A DNA stretch of 64,000 nt from Dyadobacter sp. MSC1_007 (lineage in GTDB: Bacteria > Bacteroidota > Bacteroidia > Cytophagales > Spirosomataceae): positions 1-64,000 of the forward strand of contig NZ_JAMOZL010000009.1 in assembly GCF_023667495.1 (NCBI RefSeq). Reading direction: 5' to 3'. A program made the translations under genes and the position numbers. This document shows positions 35,485 through 44,563 of the stretch, piece by piece; within the stretch, counting starts at the first letter, position 1, and every line of letters starts with the position of its first letter. A model generated the notes under the pieces. The model saw nothing but the letters and a program-made list of their open reading frames with translations, did no database searches and was not told the DNA's origin.

Positions 35485-36234
35485 ATGATCAAGGAAAAAA
35501 GGTATGCCTATATCCTGGCCAAATTGCAAGATAACCAGCAGGTCGGGTTTGCGGAGCTAAGTAGCGACCTGAAAGTCTCCGAGGATACTATTCGTCGGGA
35601 TATAGAGGCTCTTGCCAATAATGGACTCCTGATGAAGATCCGGGGCGGCGCCATCCCGCGTTCCCATAATCCCTTGACATTTAAAGAGCGGATCAGTTAT
35701 CTGAAAGACGACAAGGAGGTGATCGCTTTGAAAGCGCAGCCGCTGATCAAAAGTGGCCAGACGATTTTTCTGGATGGAGGTACCTCCGTTTTTACACTCG
35801 TTTCACTTTTACCTACCGATATTAAACTTACTGTAATCACCAACAATACGGCCATTATTCCGGCATTGTCGGCTTATCCGGGAGTGAAGCTTATCCTTTT
35901 GGGAGGGACTTATTTTAAAGAATCGGAAACGGTCGTGGGACTGCAGGCGATCCGGATGGTGGAGAATTTCCAGGCGGATTTGTATTTCATGGGAATTTGC
36001 GCGCTGGATGTACAGCGAGGAGTTACGGCGGCTTACCTGGAAGAAGCAGAACTGAAACAGGCGATGCTTGCCCATTCGGGTGTGGCTGTCGCGCTCAGCA
36101 CATTTGAGAAATTAGAAACCTACGAAACTTACCGCGTTTGCCCTATTGAGAGTCTCGATTACATTATAACCGAAGTGGACACTGCCGATGCGAAGTTCAA
36201 TGCATTCAGGCAGGCCGGTTTGAAGATATTATAA
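35485..36234 (+). CDS. DeoR/GlpR-family transcriptional regulator
   Basis: Repressor-type protein of 249 residues from the ATG at 35485 (MIKEKRYAYILAKLQ; the in-frame TTG at 35479 is less likely). The N-terminal winged helix is clear: VGFAELSSDLKVSEDTIRRD then EALANNGLLMKIRGGAI. The C-terminal DeoRC sugar-phosphate-sensor domain includes FLDGGTSVFTLVSLLP and ITNNTAIIPALSAYPGVKLI. It faces an MFS permease. The effector is probably a phosphorylated sugar; its identity is unknown. Confidence 0.92.
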   Translation: MIKEKRYAYILAKLQDNQQVGFAELSSDLKVSEDTIRRDIEALANNGLLMKIRGGAIPRSHNPLTFKERISYLKDDKEVIALKAQPLIKSGQTIFLDGGTSVFTLVSLLPTDIKLTVITNNTAIIPALSAYPGVKLILLGGTYFKESETVVGLQAIRMVENFQADLYFMGICALDVQRGVTAAYLEEAELKQAMLAHSGVAVALSTFEKLETYETYRVCPIESLDYIITEVDTADAKFNAFRQAGLKIL

Positions 36235-36238
36235 AGAA

Positions 36239-36268
36239 GACTTGCCGGATTTTGAATCCCGGCAAGTC
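36239..36268. terminator. Hairpin between DeoR gene and GMC oxidoreductase gene
   Basis: GACTTGCCGG pairs with CCGGCAAGTC around a 10-base loop, between the stop codons of two converging genes. It can serve both strands, though T tracts are short. Confidence 0.7.
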
Positions 36269-36279
36269 TGTCAACACCA

Positions 36280-38001
36280 TCAGATATTTTTCTTTTTCGA
36301 CTCCTTAACGGCAAAGTCGACCGCACGTGCGGTAAGCGCCATGTAAGTCAGCGACGGGTTTACGCACGACGCTGAGGTCATGGATGCTCCGTCCGTTACG
36401 AACACGTTCTTAACCGCGTGAAGTTGGTTATTTCCATTCAAAACCGATGTTTTGGGGTCGCGACCCATGCGGGCAGTACCCATTTCGTGGATCGCCATAC
36501 CCAGGTAGGAGCCGTTATCGTAGGTCTTTACATTTTTAAGGCCTGACTTTTCCAGCATTTCGGCAGCATCGTTCATCATATCTACCCGCATTTTCTTCTC
36601 ATTTTCACGGAGGTCCGCGTCGAATACAACGGTTGGTATACCGAACTTATCCTTTTTCTCCTTGCTGAGGTACATGTGGTTTTCGTGATAAGGCAATGTT
36701 TCGCCAAAGCCTCCGAAGCCCATTGTCCAGTTGCCCGGAGTGGTCAGTTCATCTTTGAAATCTGCTCCAAATGCCAGCTCAGCCACATTGCGCTGCCATC
36801 CCTGACGGCTGCCACCGCCCTGGTATCCAAATCCACGCAGGTAGTCGCGCTTATCGGACCCTACATTCCGGTAACGTGGTACATATATACCATTTGCCCG
36901 GCGTCCAAAATAGTATTTATCCAGATCGCCTTCCCAGACACCGCTAGCACCTGTACGGAAGTGGTGGTCCATCAGGTTGTGGCCAAGCTCGCCTGAGTCG
37001 TTACCCATTCCGTTAGGGAACCTGTCGGAAGTGGAGTTGAGCAGCAATGCAGCGGAAGCTATCGCGCTGGCGCAGACGAAGATCACATTGGCAAAATATT
37101 CCTTTTCCTGCAATGTCACCGTGTCGACCACGCGTACGCCGGTAGCGCGTCCGCCTGTTTTTTTGCCATCGTAAACGATTTCTTTAACTGCTGAATCCGG
37201 CCGGAGTGTGAGTAAGCCCGTCTTAACTGCCGGAGGCAATGTACTCGACTGGGTGCTGAAATAGGCGCCATAGGGACATCCATATGAGCATCTGTTGCGG
37301 TATTGGCATGGAGAGCGTCCTCCTTCCAGCTGGATTTTTGTAGGTTGAGAAAGGTTGGCAACCCGACCGATGGTCATGGTACGGCCCGGAAATTCTTTTT
37401 CAAGGCGCTTGCGCACTTCTTTTTCCACGAAGTACATGTCCATTGGCGCGATAAATTCGCTGTCAGGCAACTGGGGCAGGCCCAGCTTTTCACCCGAAAT
37501 CCCAACATGCTTTTCAACATAGGAATACCAGGGGGCTATATCTTTATATCGGATCGGCCAGTCTACGGCAATGCCGTCTTTGAGGTTTGCTTCAAAATCC
37601 AGGTCGCTCAATCGGTAGGATTGGCGGCCCCACATGATCGATTTGCCACCGACGATGTTCGGACGGAACCAGTCGAACCGCTTTTTTTCCTCGTAGGGTG
37701 CATCCATATCGTTCATCCAGTATTTTTCCGTCATCTCATTGTACGGATAATCACGGGAAAGAAATGGGTGTGTTTCTTTTTGTTTGACGGTAAGGCGACC
37801 GTTGTACTGTGTTTCCCACGGTGCTTTCAATGCATTTTCGTACCCTGTTACGTGTTCGAGGTTTTTGCCTTTTTCGAGCATGAGTACTTTCATGCCCTTT
37901 TCGGTAAGTTCTTTAGCTGCCCAGCCACCGGACACCCCGGAGCCGATCACGATGGCATCGTAGGTGATTTCTTTCTTTGCGTCGATATTTAAATTCGCCA
38001 T
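36280..38001 (-). CDS. GMC oxidoreductase, glucoside 3-dehydrogenase-like
   Basis: FAD-dependent sugar dehydrogenase of 573 residues. The FAD-binding Rossmann motif is VIGSGVSGGWAAKELTEKG (residues about 18-36). The C-terminal GMC motif carries MAIHEMGTARMGRDPKTSVL and TDGASMTSASCVNPSLT with the catalytic His. A cysteine triplet C-x5-C-x3-C in CQYRNRCSYGCPYGA resembles the Fe-S-binding cysteines reported for bacterial glucoside 3-dehydrogenases. It lacks its own signal peptide; the Tat-type subunit encoded 28 bp upstream probably carries it out. Gluconate dehydrogenase is the alternative. Confidence 0.85.
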   Translation of the reverse strand: MANLNIDAKKEITYDAIVIGSGVSGGWAAKELTEKGMKVLMLEKGKNLEHVTGYENALKAPWETQYNGRLTVKQKETHPFLSRDYPYNEMTEKYWMNDMDAPYEEKKRFDWFRPNIVGGKSIMWGRQSYRLSDLDFEANLKDGIAVDWPIRYKDIAPWYSYVEKHVGISGEKLGLPQLPDSEFIAPMDMYFVEKEVRKRLEKEFPGRTMTIGRVANLSQPTKIQLEGGRSPCQYRNRCSYGCPYGAYFSTQSSTLPPAVKTGLLTLRPDSAVKEIVYDGKKTGGRATGVRVVDTVTLQEKEYFANVIFVCASAIASAALLLNSTSDRFPNGMGNDSGELGHNLMDHHFRTGASGVWEGDLDKYYFGRRANGIYVPRYRNVGSDKRDYLRGFGYQGGGSRQGWQRNVAELAFGADFKDELTTPGNWTMGFGGFGETLPYHENHMYLSKEKKDKFGIPTVVFDADLRENEKKMRVDMMNDAAEMLEKSGLKNVKTYDNGSYLGMAIHEMGTARMGRDPKTSVLNGNNQLHAVKNVFVTDGASMTSASCVNPSLTYMALTARAVDFAVKESKKKNI

Positions 38002-38029
38002 TTTTTTCGAAGAGTTTGGAAATTACGGA

Positions 38030-38560
38030 TTAAAGCGCCCAGCTTTTCTGGCCTTTGGGCATCGGCCAGCTGCCATCGAACCTGCCGGGGATCGGAAGGT
38101 AGTCGAGGGCCTGGGTGGCTCCGATCTCAGAAGTAAAATATCCGGTAACCGTAAGACCCTTCATTTGCAGGAAAAATGGCTTGTCGGCAACGGTCGTCTT
38201 TTTGATGACATCATTTTTCTGTGTGGCGTCAAGTGCGGTGAAGCTTTTGGAATATACTTCTTTACTCAATGCGTCTACTTTGGCAAGACCATCATAAAAC
38301 TTTTTCTGATCGTCGAGGGGATAACAATCACGCATGACGCGTACGATGAACTTTTCAGCACCAGCGGCTTTGGCCCCGGGTGTACCTGTGGTCGGGATAA
38401 TGACATCCGCAATGTCTGCCAGCAACGCTTCTTGCTGGTCGGAGATGTCAATGGACGGGCCGAAATTGAGCTTTTCGCCTGCAATGCCGGCCATGAGGGG
38501 AGCGGAAATAGCACCACCGAGCAGGAAGGTTATTCTTTGAACTGCTTCTCTACGGTTCAT
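38030..38560 (-). CDS. Gluconate 2-dehydrogenase subunit 3 family protein with Tat-like signal
   Basis: Small subunit of 176 residues. The N-terminus MNRREAVQRITFLLGGAISA has a twin arginine followed by a hydrophobic stretch, a Tat-type signal. The rest is helical (DVIIPTTGTPGAKAAGAEKF, VMRDCYPLDDQKKFYDGLAK), as in family members that pair with a GMC subunit and act as its export escort. It begins the two-gene operon with the GMC gene. No cytochrome c partner lies nearby. Confidence 0.88.
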   Translation of the reverse strand: MNRREAVQRITFLLGGAISAPLMAGIAGEKLNFGPSIDISDQQEALLADIADVIIPTTGTPGAKAAGAEKFIVRVMRDCYPLDDQKKFYDGLAKVDALSKEVYSKSFTALDATQKNDVIKKTTVADKPFFLQMKGLTVTGYFTSEIGATQALDYLPIPGRFDGSWPMPKGQKSWAL

Positions 38561-38978
38561 GGTTAAGAATTTAAGTCAGGAAATTCAAATAGGTAAAAAT
38601 TATCTTTTAAAGATAATAAGAATGACCATTTCAACAGCAAAATAGGCCCCGATTTCCCGAACGTTAACCCAAACGCCCCAGTTGCACATCAAATTTCTTT
38701 CGAACCAAACCTAAAGATGATATTTGATTAATATTCTGAACCGAGGCTAGGCCGACCACCAGAATCTGGTCGTGTTGGTAGGGTTGAAGGTTAAGTAATA
38801 GAGGAACGTTGAGTATATAATGCAGATATCCTTCCTGATTTTCAGGGAGGGTATTTTTTTTGCTCCAAACTGAGTTATCCCCGATTTGATCTTTGTGATT
38901 TTTCCCCTATAATTCGCATTCAATTCGTGCAACTACCGTTTTTGCGTGGGTTTTTCTTCAATCTTACTAATAATCACA
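38561..38978. other. Divergent intergenic region
   Basis: This 418-bp A/T-rich gap between the Tat subunit gene and the AKR gene holds no supportable gene. A hairpin of type CCTTCCTGA/TCAGGGAGG followed by a long T run lies at about 38830-38860 on the plus strand. It could be a terminator of a small untranslated RNA starting near 38700, but nothing else supports one. A 61-residue minus-strand frame (38747-38932) has no credible features. Confidence 0.4.
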
Positions 38979-40028
38979 ATGGAATACAGACAATTGGGAG
39001 CATCCGGGTTGAAGGTGCCCGTACTCAGTTTCGGGACCGGTACGTTTGGCGGCGGCGGGGATTTTTTTAAGGCTTGGGGAAATACGCAGGCCGAGGAAGC
39101 GTCGCGGCTGGTAGGGCTTTGCATGGACGCCGGACTCAATTTCTTTGATACCGCAAATGTATATTCACAAGGTATGGCCGAAGAAATTCTGGGAAAAGCA
39201 ATTATTGGCATGAGGGACAAGATCATTCTCTCCACCAAGGCGACTTTCCGAATGGGAAGCAAACCCAATGATTTTGGTTCTTCGCGGTTTCATCTCGTCA
39301 AAGCTTGCGAGGACAGTTTAAGAAGGCTTCAAACGGATTATATCGACATCTACCACATGCACGGCTTCGACGGCACAACGCCCGTGGAAGAAACTTTGAG
39401 CGCTCTGAACGACCTGATCCGCGACGGGAAAGTCCGTTATATTGCTTGTTCGAACTTTTCGGGGTGGCATTTGATGAAATCACTTTCGGTTTCCGAGCGG
39501 TATGGTTGGGCGAAATACATAGCGCATCAGGCACATTATTCCTTGTTAAGCCGGGAATTTGAATGGGAGCTGATGCCGCTGGCTGTGGATCAGAACGTAG
39601 GGACGATTGTGTGGAGCCCGCTTTCCGCAGGCAGGTTGGGAGGGAAATACAGGCGTAGCAATCCGGCCCCTGCGGAAAGCCGTATCGCCCAGGGCGGTGG
39701 CGAGGGCCCGGCTATTCCTGAAGAATTCTTCTATAATCTAATTGACTTGCTGGATGAAATTGCTGCTGAAACCGAAAAAACAGTTGCCCAGGTAGCTTTG
39801 AACTGGCTTTTACAAAGGCCCACAGTGAGTAATATTGTGATCGGCGCACGAAATGAGCAGCAACTGACACAGAATCTCGGCGCGGTAGGGTGGAACCTCA
39901 ATCTTAGTCAGGTGAAAAAGCTGGACGAGGCGAGTGAAAAGTCACCGATTTATCCTTATTGGCACCAACGAAAGAATCTGGCGCTTAACCCGCTTCCCGA
40001 TTTTTACGGTGGACTAACGGGCCGTTGA
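38979..40028 (+). CDS. Aldo/keto reductase
   Basis: NAD(P)H-dependent oxidoreductase of 349 residues from MEYRQLGASGLKVPVLSFG (ATG at 38979; an upstream in-frame start at 38946 is rejected because it adds a non-family tail). Catalytic residues sit in FFDTANVYSQG (Asp, Tyr), LSTKATF (Lys) and IYHMHGFDG (His). QRPTVSNIVIGARNEQQLTQ is the cofactor-binding end. It stands alone; the substrate is unknown. A sugar or keto-sugar substrate fits the neighbouring dehydrogenase genes. Confidence 0.9.
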   Translation: MEYRQLGASGLKVPVLSFGTGTFGGGGDFFKAWGNTQAEEASRLVGLCMDAGLNFFDTANVYSQGMAEEILGKAIIGMRDKIILSTKATFRMGSKPNDFGSSRFHLVKACEDSLRRLQTDYIDIYHMHGFDGTTPVEETLSALNDLIRDGKVRYIACSNFSGWHLMKSLSVSERYGWAKYIAHQAHYSLLSREFEWELMPLAVDQNVGTIVWSPLSAGRLGGKYRRSNPAPAESRIAQGGGEGPAIPEEFFYNLIDLLDEIAAETEKTVAQVALNWLLQRPTVSNIVIGARNEQQLTQNLGAVGWNLNLSQVKKLDEASEKSPIYPYWHQRKNLALNPLPDFYGGLTGR

Positions 40029-40065
40029 TTCCCGGGTATTGAACAGAGGCTGGATAAACGTCGGT

Positions 40066-40704
40066 TTATCTGGCCTCGGGAATGTATAACCCGTGCTGCA
40101 TGGCGTAAACGATAAGATCGGTTGTGCGACGTACTTTTAATTTATCCATCACGCTACGGTGATAATACTGGACCGTGTGGGCGCTCAGCTTCAATTCGTA
40201 AGCGATTTCCTTGATCGTATGCCCTCCGCATACCTTTTGCAATACTTCTTTTTCCCTCGGAGAAAGGTGCATAACCACTTGTTCGTCTGTAAAAACGCTG
40301 TTGATCAGGTTATCGCGAACAGCTTTGCCAATATATTGTCTTCCGGAATTTACCTGGAAAATGGACTCCTTGAATTCTTCATATGGGGTCGATTTGGAGA
40401 GGAAGCTGTTCGCACCGCGCCTGATCGTGTGTTTAATGGTCTGCACATCGGTTATGGTGGATAATACAATGATCTTCATTTCTCTGGGCAGTGTCGCCCT
40501 GCATATATCGAGTAATTCCAATCCGTTCAAACCATTCAGCATGAGATCCATCACCAGGATGTTCGGGGGACTCGTGCTTTTTTCATTTAAAAAATCCTTT
40601 CCGTCAGTAAAAGTGTCCACATGATTTACCTCAGGGATCATCAGTAAAAGGTTTTGGAGGGCATCGGTCAGTAGGAGGTGTTCGTCTACTAAAGATATAT
40701 TCAT
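40066..40704 (-). CDS. NarL/LuxR-type response regulator (orphan)
   Basis: Response regulator of 212 residues from MNISLVDEHLLLTDALQ (ATG at 40704; the longer frame adds a poor N-terminus). The receiver has an acidic pair at residues 7-8, the phospho-acceptor Asp53 in ILVMDLMLNGLNG, a Ser in IVLSTITD and Lys in FLSKSTP. The C-terminal GerE HTH is HLSPREKEVLQKVCGGHTIK followed by EIAYELKLSAHTVQYYHRSV. No histidine kinase lies near. It is divergent from a T9SS cargo gene across 721 bp. Confidence 0.9.
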   Translation of the reverse strand: MNISLVDEHLLLTDALQNLLLMIPEVNHVDTFTDGKDFLNEKSTSPPNILVMDLMLNGLNGLELLDICRATLPREMKIIVLSTITDVQTIKHTIRRGANSFLSKSTPYEEFKESIFQVNSGRQYIGKAVRDNLINSVFTDEQVVMHLSPREKEVLQKVCGGHTIKEIAYELKLSAHTVQYYHRSVMDKLKVRRTTDLIVYAMQHGLYIPEAR

Positions 40705-41425
40705 AGAACTATTTTGAAATATTTGAGACGCAATTCCGATTAATGCTTTTGTACAATTACGGCAGATCGACAGTTTCAAGTAACCGAATGGTACAAAAAT
40801 ATCGGATCAGTGGCAATAAACTAACTATCGTCTTTGCAATAAATACGCTGGAAAAGGCGAAAAAGCCTATCCAGAGGCTATTTAAACTTATTTAACGGCT
40901 TTATAGCTGAGTCAATTTACAAATATTCCGTAGATAAAATTATTTCTACTACCCTAATTTTTGGGGGGATAACTAATAGTAAAAATATGTGGGTTTATTT
41001 TGATCTTTTTATGGATACATTTGCAAATAAGTGCTAATTAATTATAGTAACATAGTATAAATAATTAAGGATGCACTGGTCGCAGACTCAGTAATAAAAT
41101 GAGAATAATCATCAACATTTAAACAAAGCCAGAAAAGTAGATCGCATGCCAGAAACCTGTACTTATCTCTCTTAGCCGGATCTGCCGGACAATAGTTAGA
41201 CGACACCTTCACATAAGAGTAAGCATCCCTGTCTGTGCCCGACATGCGTAGCAGAGAGTACCGGGATAAAGCAAAAAGCCTTGTTTGACCATCGCCTTGC
41301 GAGACGTTGGTCGTTGCTGTTTTGCTTGCTGACACCACGATTACAAACGTATCGTATTCATAATCAATGTATTCATAATCAATTTAATCACATAACGGTT
41401 TCTTCTATTCTAAATTTTTATCACT
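40705..41425. other. Long divergent intergenic region
   Basis: This 721-bp region separates the response regulator from the T9SS cargo protein. It is strongly A/T-rich from 40780 to 41080 and more mixed from 41090 to 41340. A 98-residue minus-strand frame (41042-41338) lacks any recognisable domain, and I do not call it a gene. The mixed half (about 41120-41330) could hold a structured 5' leader or small RNA, but no known riboswitch was recognised. Confidence 0.4.
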
Positions 41426-43429
41426 ATGAAAAGTTCTATCAGCTACTTAATCAGAAAGTTGGGGTTCCCAAATTCTTGTAACAAAATAGCCATCGGGGCG
41501 TTGGCGGCCATGATGTTTTCCTACAACTCCTATGCCCAGGAATATGCTGTAAGTCAGACAAGTTCTGTTGTTCAAGGTAGGTTACCTATCACAAATATCC
41601 TCGTGGCTCCTGCATCCGTGACGAACGGAGCAAATGCGGTTGGTTCAACTTCCGGCAATCTGGCGACAATGTCGGCGTCCGGGATCGTTGTCACTTTAAT
41701 ATCTTATACTAGTAATGCCACGCTGAACCTTACGATGGGAACGCCGGTTCCCGCTGCAAAGACGTCGTATGTGAAAATAACAGAGCCATCTGTAAGTGGT
41801 ATTACCTTAGACCTGGGTAATCTTGCCAACTTGCTCGGGCTACTCGCCAATAATACAATCGCTGTGACAACTAATGCCGGTACGGCGTCAAGCACTTTTG
41901 TAAAGGATGGAGCTAACAATCTTTACCTTGCGGTAACTTCAACTGAGGCTTACAGTACGATCTCTATCAAGCTCGACTTTGCAAATTCTGTTGGTCTTCT
42001 TGGCGTAGGCCTGGGAAGTATTTCTATGGGAGTCGACTATGTGGTTACCTATGAAAACTCTCCAATCGCTCCATGCGAGGCTGACGATATTGCATTTGCA
42101 GGCCTCGATCCTGATGCAGCAGGCATTGCATTGACTTTGACCCAAGCGCTTCAAGACCCGGAAAGAGCGATTGATGGTATCATAACTCCTACGAACTACT
42201 CATTGCTTCAAAATGGCACGGTAGCAGCAGTTTCGACGGTGTCACAAACCATTTTCCTTGGAAAAACCGCACTCGGAACAAATGAGATAGTAGCCACAAT
42301 TTCGAAACCCGCAGCCCTCCTTAACCTTGGCGTCCTCGAGAACGTTACCTTCCAGGCTTACATGGGTGAAACTCCGGTCGGGCCATTGAGAAATGTTGAA
42401 GACCTGCTTGCAGACCTCGACCTGCTCGGATTGTTCGGTAATGATTCCCTGGTAACCGTGGCATTCAGTCCTGGCGTTCCGCATGACCGCGTAGTGGCAA
42501 CTTCAAGAACAGTATTAAACGCAAACTTATTTACGGGCTTGCGTATCCATGAATTGGGCTCACGTCCGCCAGTTATATTTGACGGAGGTATATTGACGGC
42601 AGGAAGAGAAAAAGATCCTTTGAGTGTCAATTTGAACGTAGCTGTTGCAGGAGTGGGCGAACCGGGCTTCGGTATCCAATGTGGCGTGCAGGGCGACTAT
42701 ACTTATGAGTTGCTCAACGTGGCCAACGCACGTACGATGGGCGGGACACTACCTGCTACCCTAACCTTAAGCACTAGTGGTGTGCTTTCTGGTACTCCGG
42801 TGGTGGACGATGCCGGTCTTTACACTTTCGATGTTATTGCGACCAACAAATTTGGACAAGCTGATTCGGCTCAATTCCAGATCCAGATCGACCCTGCCTT
42901 GCCGGTAACATTGGTAAACTTCAATGCAGTTTCAGAAGGTTCAACAGCATCATTGTCATGGTCTACTTCGGAAGAGGTTAACAGCGACCGCTTCGATATC
43001 GAGCGCAGTCAAAATGGTAAGAACTGGGCTAAAATCGGTTCAGTAGCTTCTAACCATGAGAGTAAAATAGAACGTTACTATTCATTTGCCGACGCGGCAC
43101 CATTGAAGGGAGCGAATCTATACCGCTTGAAAATGGTTGACTTCGACGGAACATTCGCTTACAGCCATATCGAAAACCTTCACTTCAATGCAACTTCCCT
43201 GGTTTATCCTAACCCGGTTGCCAGCACAGAAAACCTTACCGTTAATGTGGCTGATTGGAGCAAAGTGAAAGTGGTTAAAGTGGTAAGTGCTTCCGGAAAA
43301 GTTGTTTTCGAAGCATCAAACGCATTGCTTTCGGGAATCAGCGCCAAAAACCTGGTTGCGGGAGCGTATGTAGTTCAGGTGACCCTTACAGACGGCACTA
43401 CCAGCACACAAAGATTTGTAAAACTGTAG
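41426..43429 (+). CDS. Secreted protein with type IX secretion (T9SS) C-terminal sorting domain
   Basis: Surface or secreted protein of 667 residues. The signal region ends around residue 37 (IGALAAMMFSYNSYAQ). Residues about 50-210 are rich in Leu/Gly/Ser/Thr beta-type sequence. A putative Ig-like (He_PIG) domain around residues 420-490 includes LPATLTLSTSGVLSGTPVVD. A fibronectin-like stretch follows (LSWSTSEEVNSDRFDIERSQ). The T9SS type A sorting domain ends the protein (SLVYPNPVAS to TSTQRFVKL). It may be an adhesin or matrix protein. No enzymatic domain was seen. Confidence 0.85.
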   Translation: MKSSISYLIRKLGFPNSCNKIAIGALAAMMFSYNSYAQEYAVSQTSSVVQGRLPITNILVAPASVTNGANAVGSTSGNLATMSASGIVVTLISYTSNATLNLTMGTPVPAAKTSYVKITEPSVSGITLDLGNLANLLGLLANNTIAVTTNAGTASSTFVKDGANNLYLAVTSTEAYSTISIKLDFANSVGLLGVGLGSISMGVDYVVTYENSPIAPCEADDIAFAGLDPDAAGIALTLTQALQDPERAIDGIITPTNYSLLQNGTVAAVSTVSQTIFLGKTALGTNEIVATISKPAALLNLGVLENVTFQAYMGETPVGPLRNVEDLLADLDLLGLFGNDSLVTVAFSPGVPHDRVVATSRTVLNANLFTGLRIHELGSRPPVIFDGGILTAGREKDPLSVNLNVAVAGVGEPGFGIQCGVQGDYTYELLNVANARTMGGTLPATLTLSTSGVLSGTPVVDDAGLYTFDVIATNKFGQADSAQFQIQIDPALPVTLVNFNAVSEGSTASLSWSTSEEVNSDRFDIERSQNGKNWAKIGSVASNHESKIERYYSFADAAPLKGANLYRLKMVDFDGTFAYSHIENLHFNATSLVYPNPVASTENLTVNVADWSKVKVVKVVSASGKVVFEASNALLSGISAKNLVAGAYVVQVTLTDGTTSTQRFVKL

Positions 43430-43451
43430 TCCTGTCCACACGATACACATA

Positions 43452-43487
43452 CGAACCGCTGGCTAATTGCTGGCGGTTCGTTTTTTT
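43452..43487 (+). terminator. Intrinsic terminator after the T9SS cargo gene
   Basis: CGAACCGC pairs with GCGGTTCG around a 13-base loop, followed by seven T. It lies 23 bp past the stop codon. Confidence 0.85.
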
Positions 43488-43592
43488 ATGAATGATACCA
43501 TTCAAAAAAAGTGGGAGACGTTAAATTTGAAAATCTTGATCGGTATATTTGCGTTTAGTGTATCCCGAAATAGTAACGTTAATAGTTGATTT

Positions 43593-44087
43593 ATGTCTGG
43601 AAAAAGAGGCAAGAAGACCAAAATAAAGAAATTTCTAATTCCCCTGCTGAAATGGATCAGTGCGATCGTCCCGGTTTGTGCCTTTATTTACATTCTTTAT
43701 TACTACAAGCAATTTGATTTTTTGAAAGCCAAGGAGGTGGTGAAATCTCAAACTACTGTCCTGGCGGAGGCTGATTCAGCGGCAGCGGCTGGCTCAAAAG
43801 ACCAGATAGCCAAAAAAATAAAGATTCTCGAGAATGAATGGCATTCTGTGGGAGGTATTGCTATTCACAGTATGGTCATCGAAAATGCGTCGGACACCCC
43901 GATCAAAAGCGCCGAGGTGGAATTCAAATACCACAATGACCTTCAGGCAGTAGTAACATCTAAGATCATTACGATTCGGACGCCAGTGGCTGCGCATAAG
44001 TCAGCAAAGGTTTCAGGGTTAAGTGTTGGCTATGTCAATAATTCAGTCGTGGGTTGCGACACGCATGTAATGAATGTAGGATTGTAG
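43593..44087 (+). CDS. Hypothetical membrane-anchored protein, FxLYD/DUF2393-like
   Basis: Protein of 164 residues. A very basic N-terminus (MSGKRGKKTKIKKFLIPLLK) precedes one transmembrane helix (ISAIVPVCAFIYILYYY), so the C-terminal 120 residues would be periplasmic. After a short linker a beta-sandwich-like part includes IHSMVIENASDTPIKSAEVE and TIRTPVAAHKSAKVSGLSVG, which resembles FxLYD or DUF2393 proteins by eye. Function unknown. Confidence 0.65.
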   Translation: MSGKRGKKTKIKKFLIPLLKWISAIVPVCAFIYILYYYKQFDFLKAKEVVKSQTTVLAEADSAAAAGSKDQIAKKIKILENEWHSVGGIAIHSMVIENASDTPIKSAEVEFKYHNDLQAVVTSKIITIRTPVAAHKSAKVSGLSVGYVNNSVVGCDTHVMNVGL

Positions 44088-44168
44088 AAATGTGAGGAGA
44101 GTTCTGTGGGATTGGTTCTGGTATGATTATTTACTGATCATAAGAAACCTGACTAAAAACCAGAAATC

Positions 44169-44363
44169 ATGGCACAGCTACTTCAGAATATCTACAGCAT
44201 AGCACCAGTACTATTCGTAATAGTTCTTATTGGAGCTGCCATAGGCGGCTTCTGGCTTATGATAGCTATAAGGAAAAACAGCCCCTACAACAGGTTTCAT
44301 CTGGGCGACCGTTTGTTTTTCAAACGTAATGCGAACAGGTTGAGAAGAATGCAGTTACATTAA
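44169..44363 (+). CDS. Small single-pass membrane protein
   Basis: Protein of 64 residues starting MAQLLQNIYSIAPVLFVIVL. One transmembrane helix (residues about 12-33) is followed by a basic cytoplasmic-type tail rich in Arg, Asn and Phe. It is preceded by a purine-rich region and followed by a clear terminator, which supports it as a gene. No family was recognised. Confidence 0.6.
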   Translation: MAQLLQNIYSIAPVLFVIVLIGAAIGGFWLMIAIRKNSPYNRFHLGDRLFFKRNANRLRRMQLH

Positions 44364-44379
44364 ATAATAGCCATAAAAA

Positions 44380-44411
44380 AACATCCCGGTCGCAAAGTAA
44401 CCGGGATGTTT
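44380..44411 (+). terminator. Terminator after the 64-residue protein gene
   Basis: ACATCCCGGT pairs with ACCGGGATGT around a 9-base loop, with A and T runs on either side. It lies 17 bp after the stop codon. Confidence 0.8.
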
Positions 44412-44563
44412 GATTTTACTCAACGTTATTGAAAGCCGTTGTACGGGCTCTCAGATGCAAATTTAACGATTTCTTTATTCAAAACATTGTTTTTTGTCTA
44501 AGAAATTACATTTTTTATAGTTATTGATTATCAGGTAGTTAGCAGGTTACATTGCTTCCCAAT

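Noticed and set aside
38747..38932. Minus-strand 61-residue frame upstream of the second aldo/keto reductase
   Set aside because: Low-complexity, no start context, and spans a hairpin with a T tract.
41042..41338. Minus-strand 98-residue frame in the long divergent gap
   Set aside because: No recognisable domain, no clear start context, and composition unlike the coding genes nearby.
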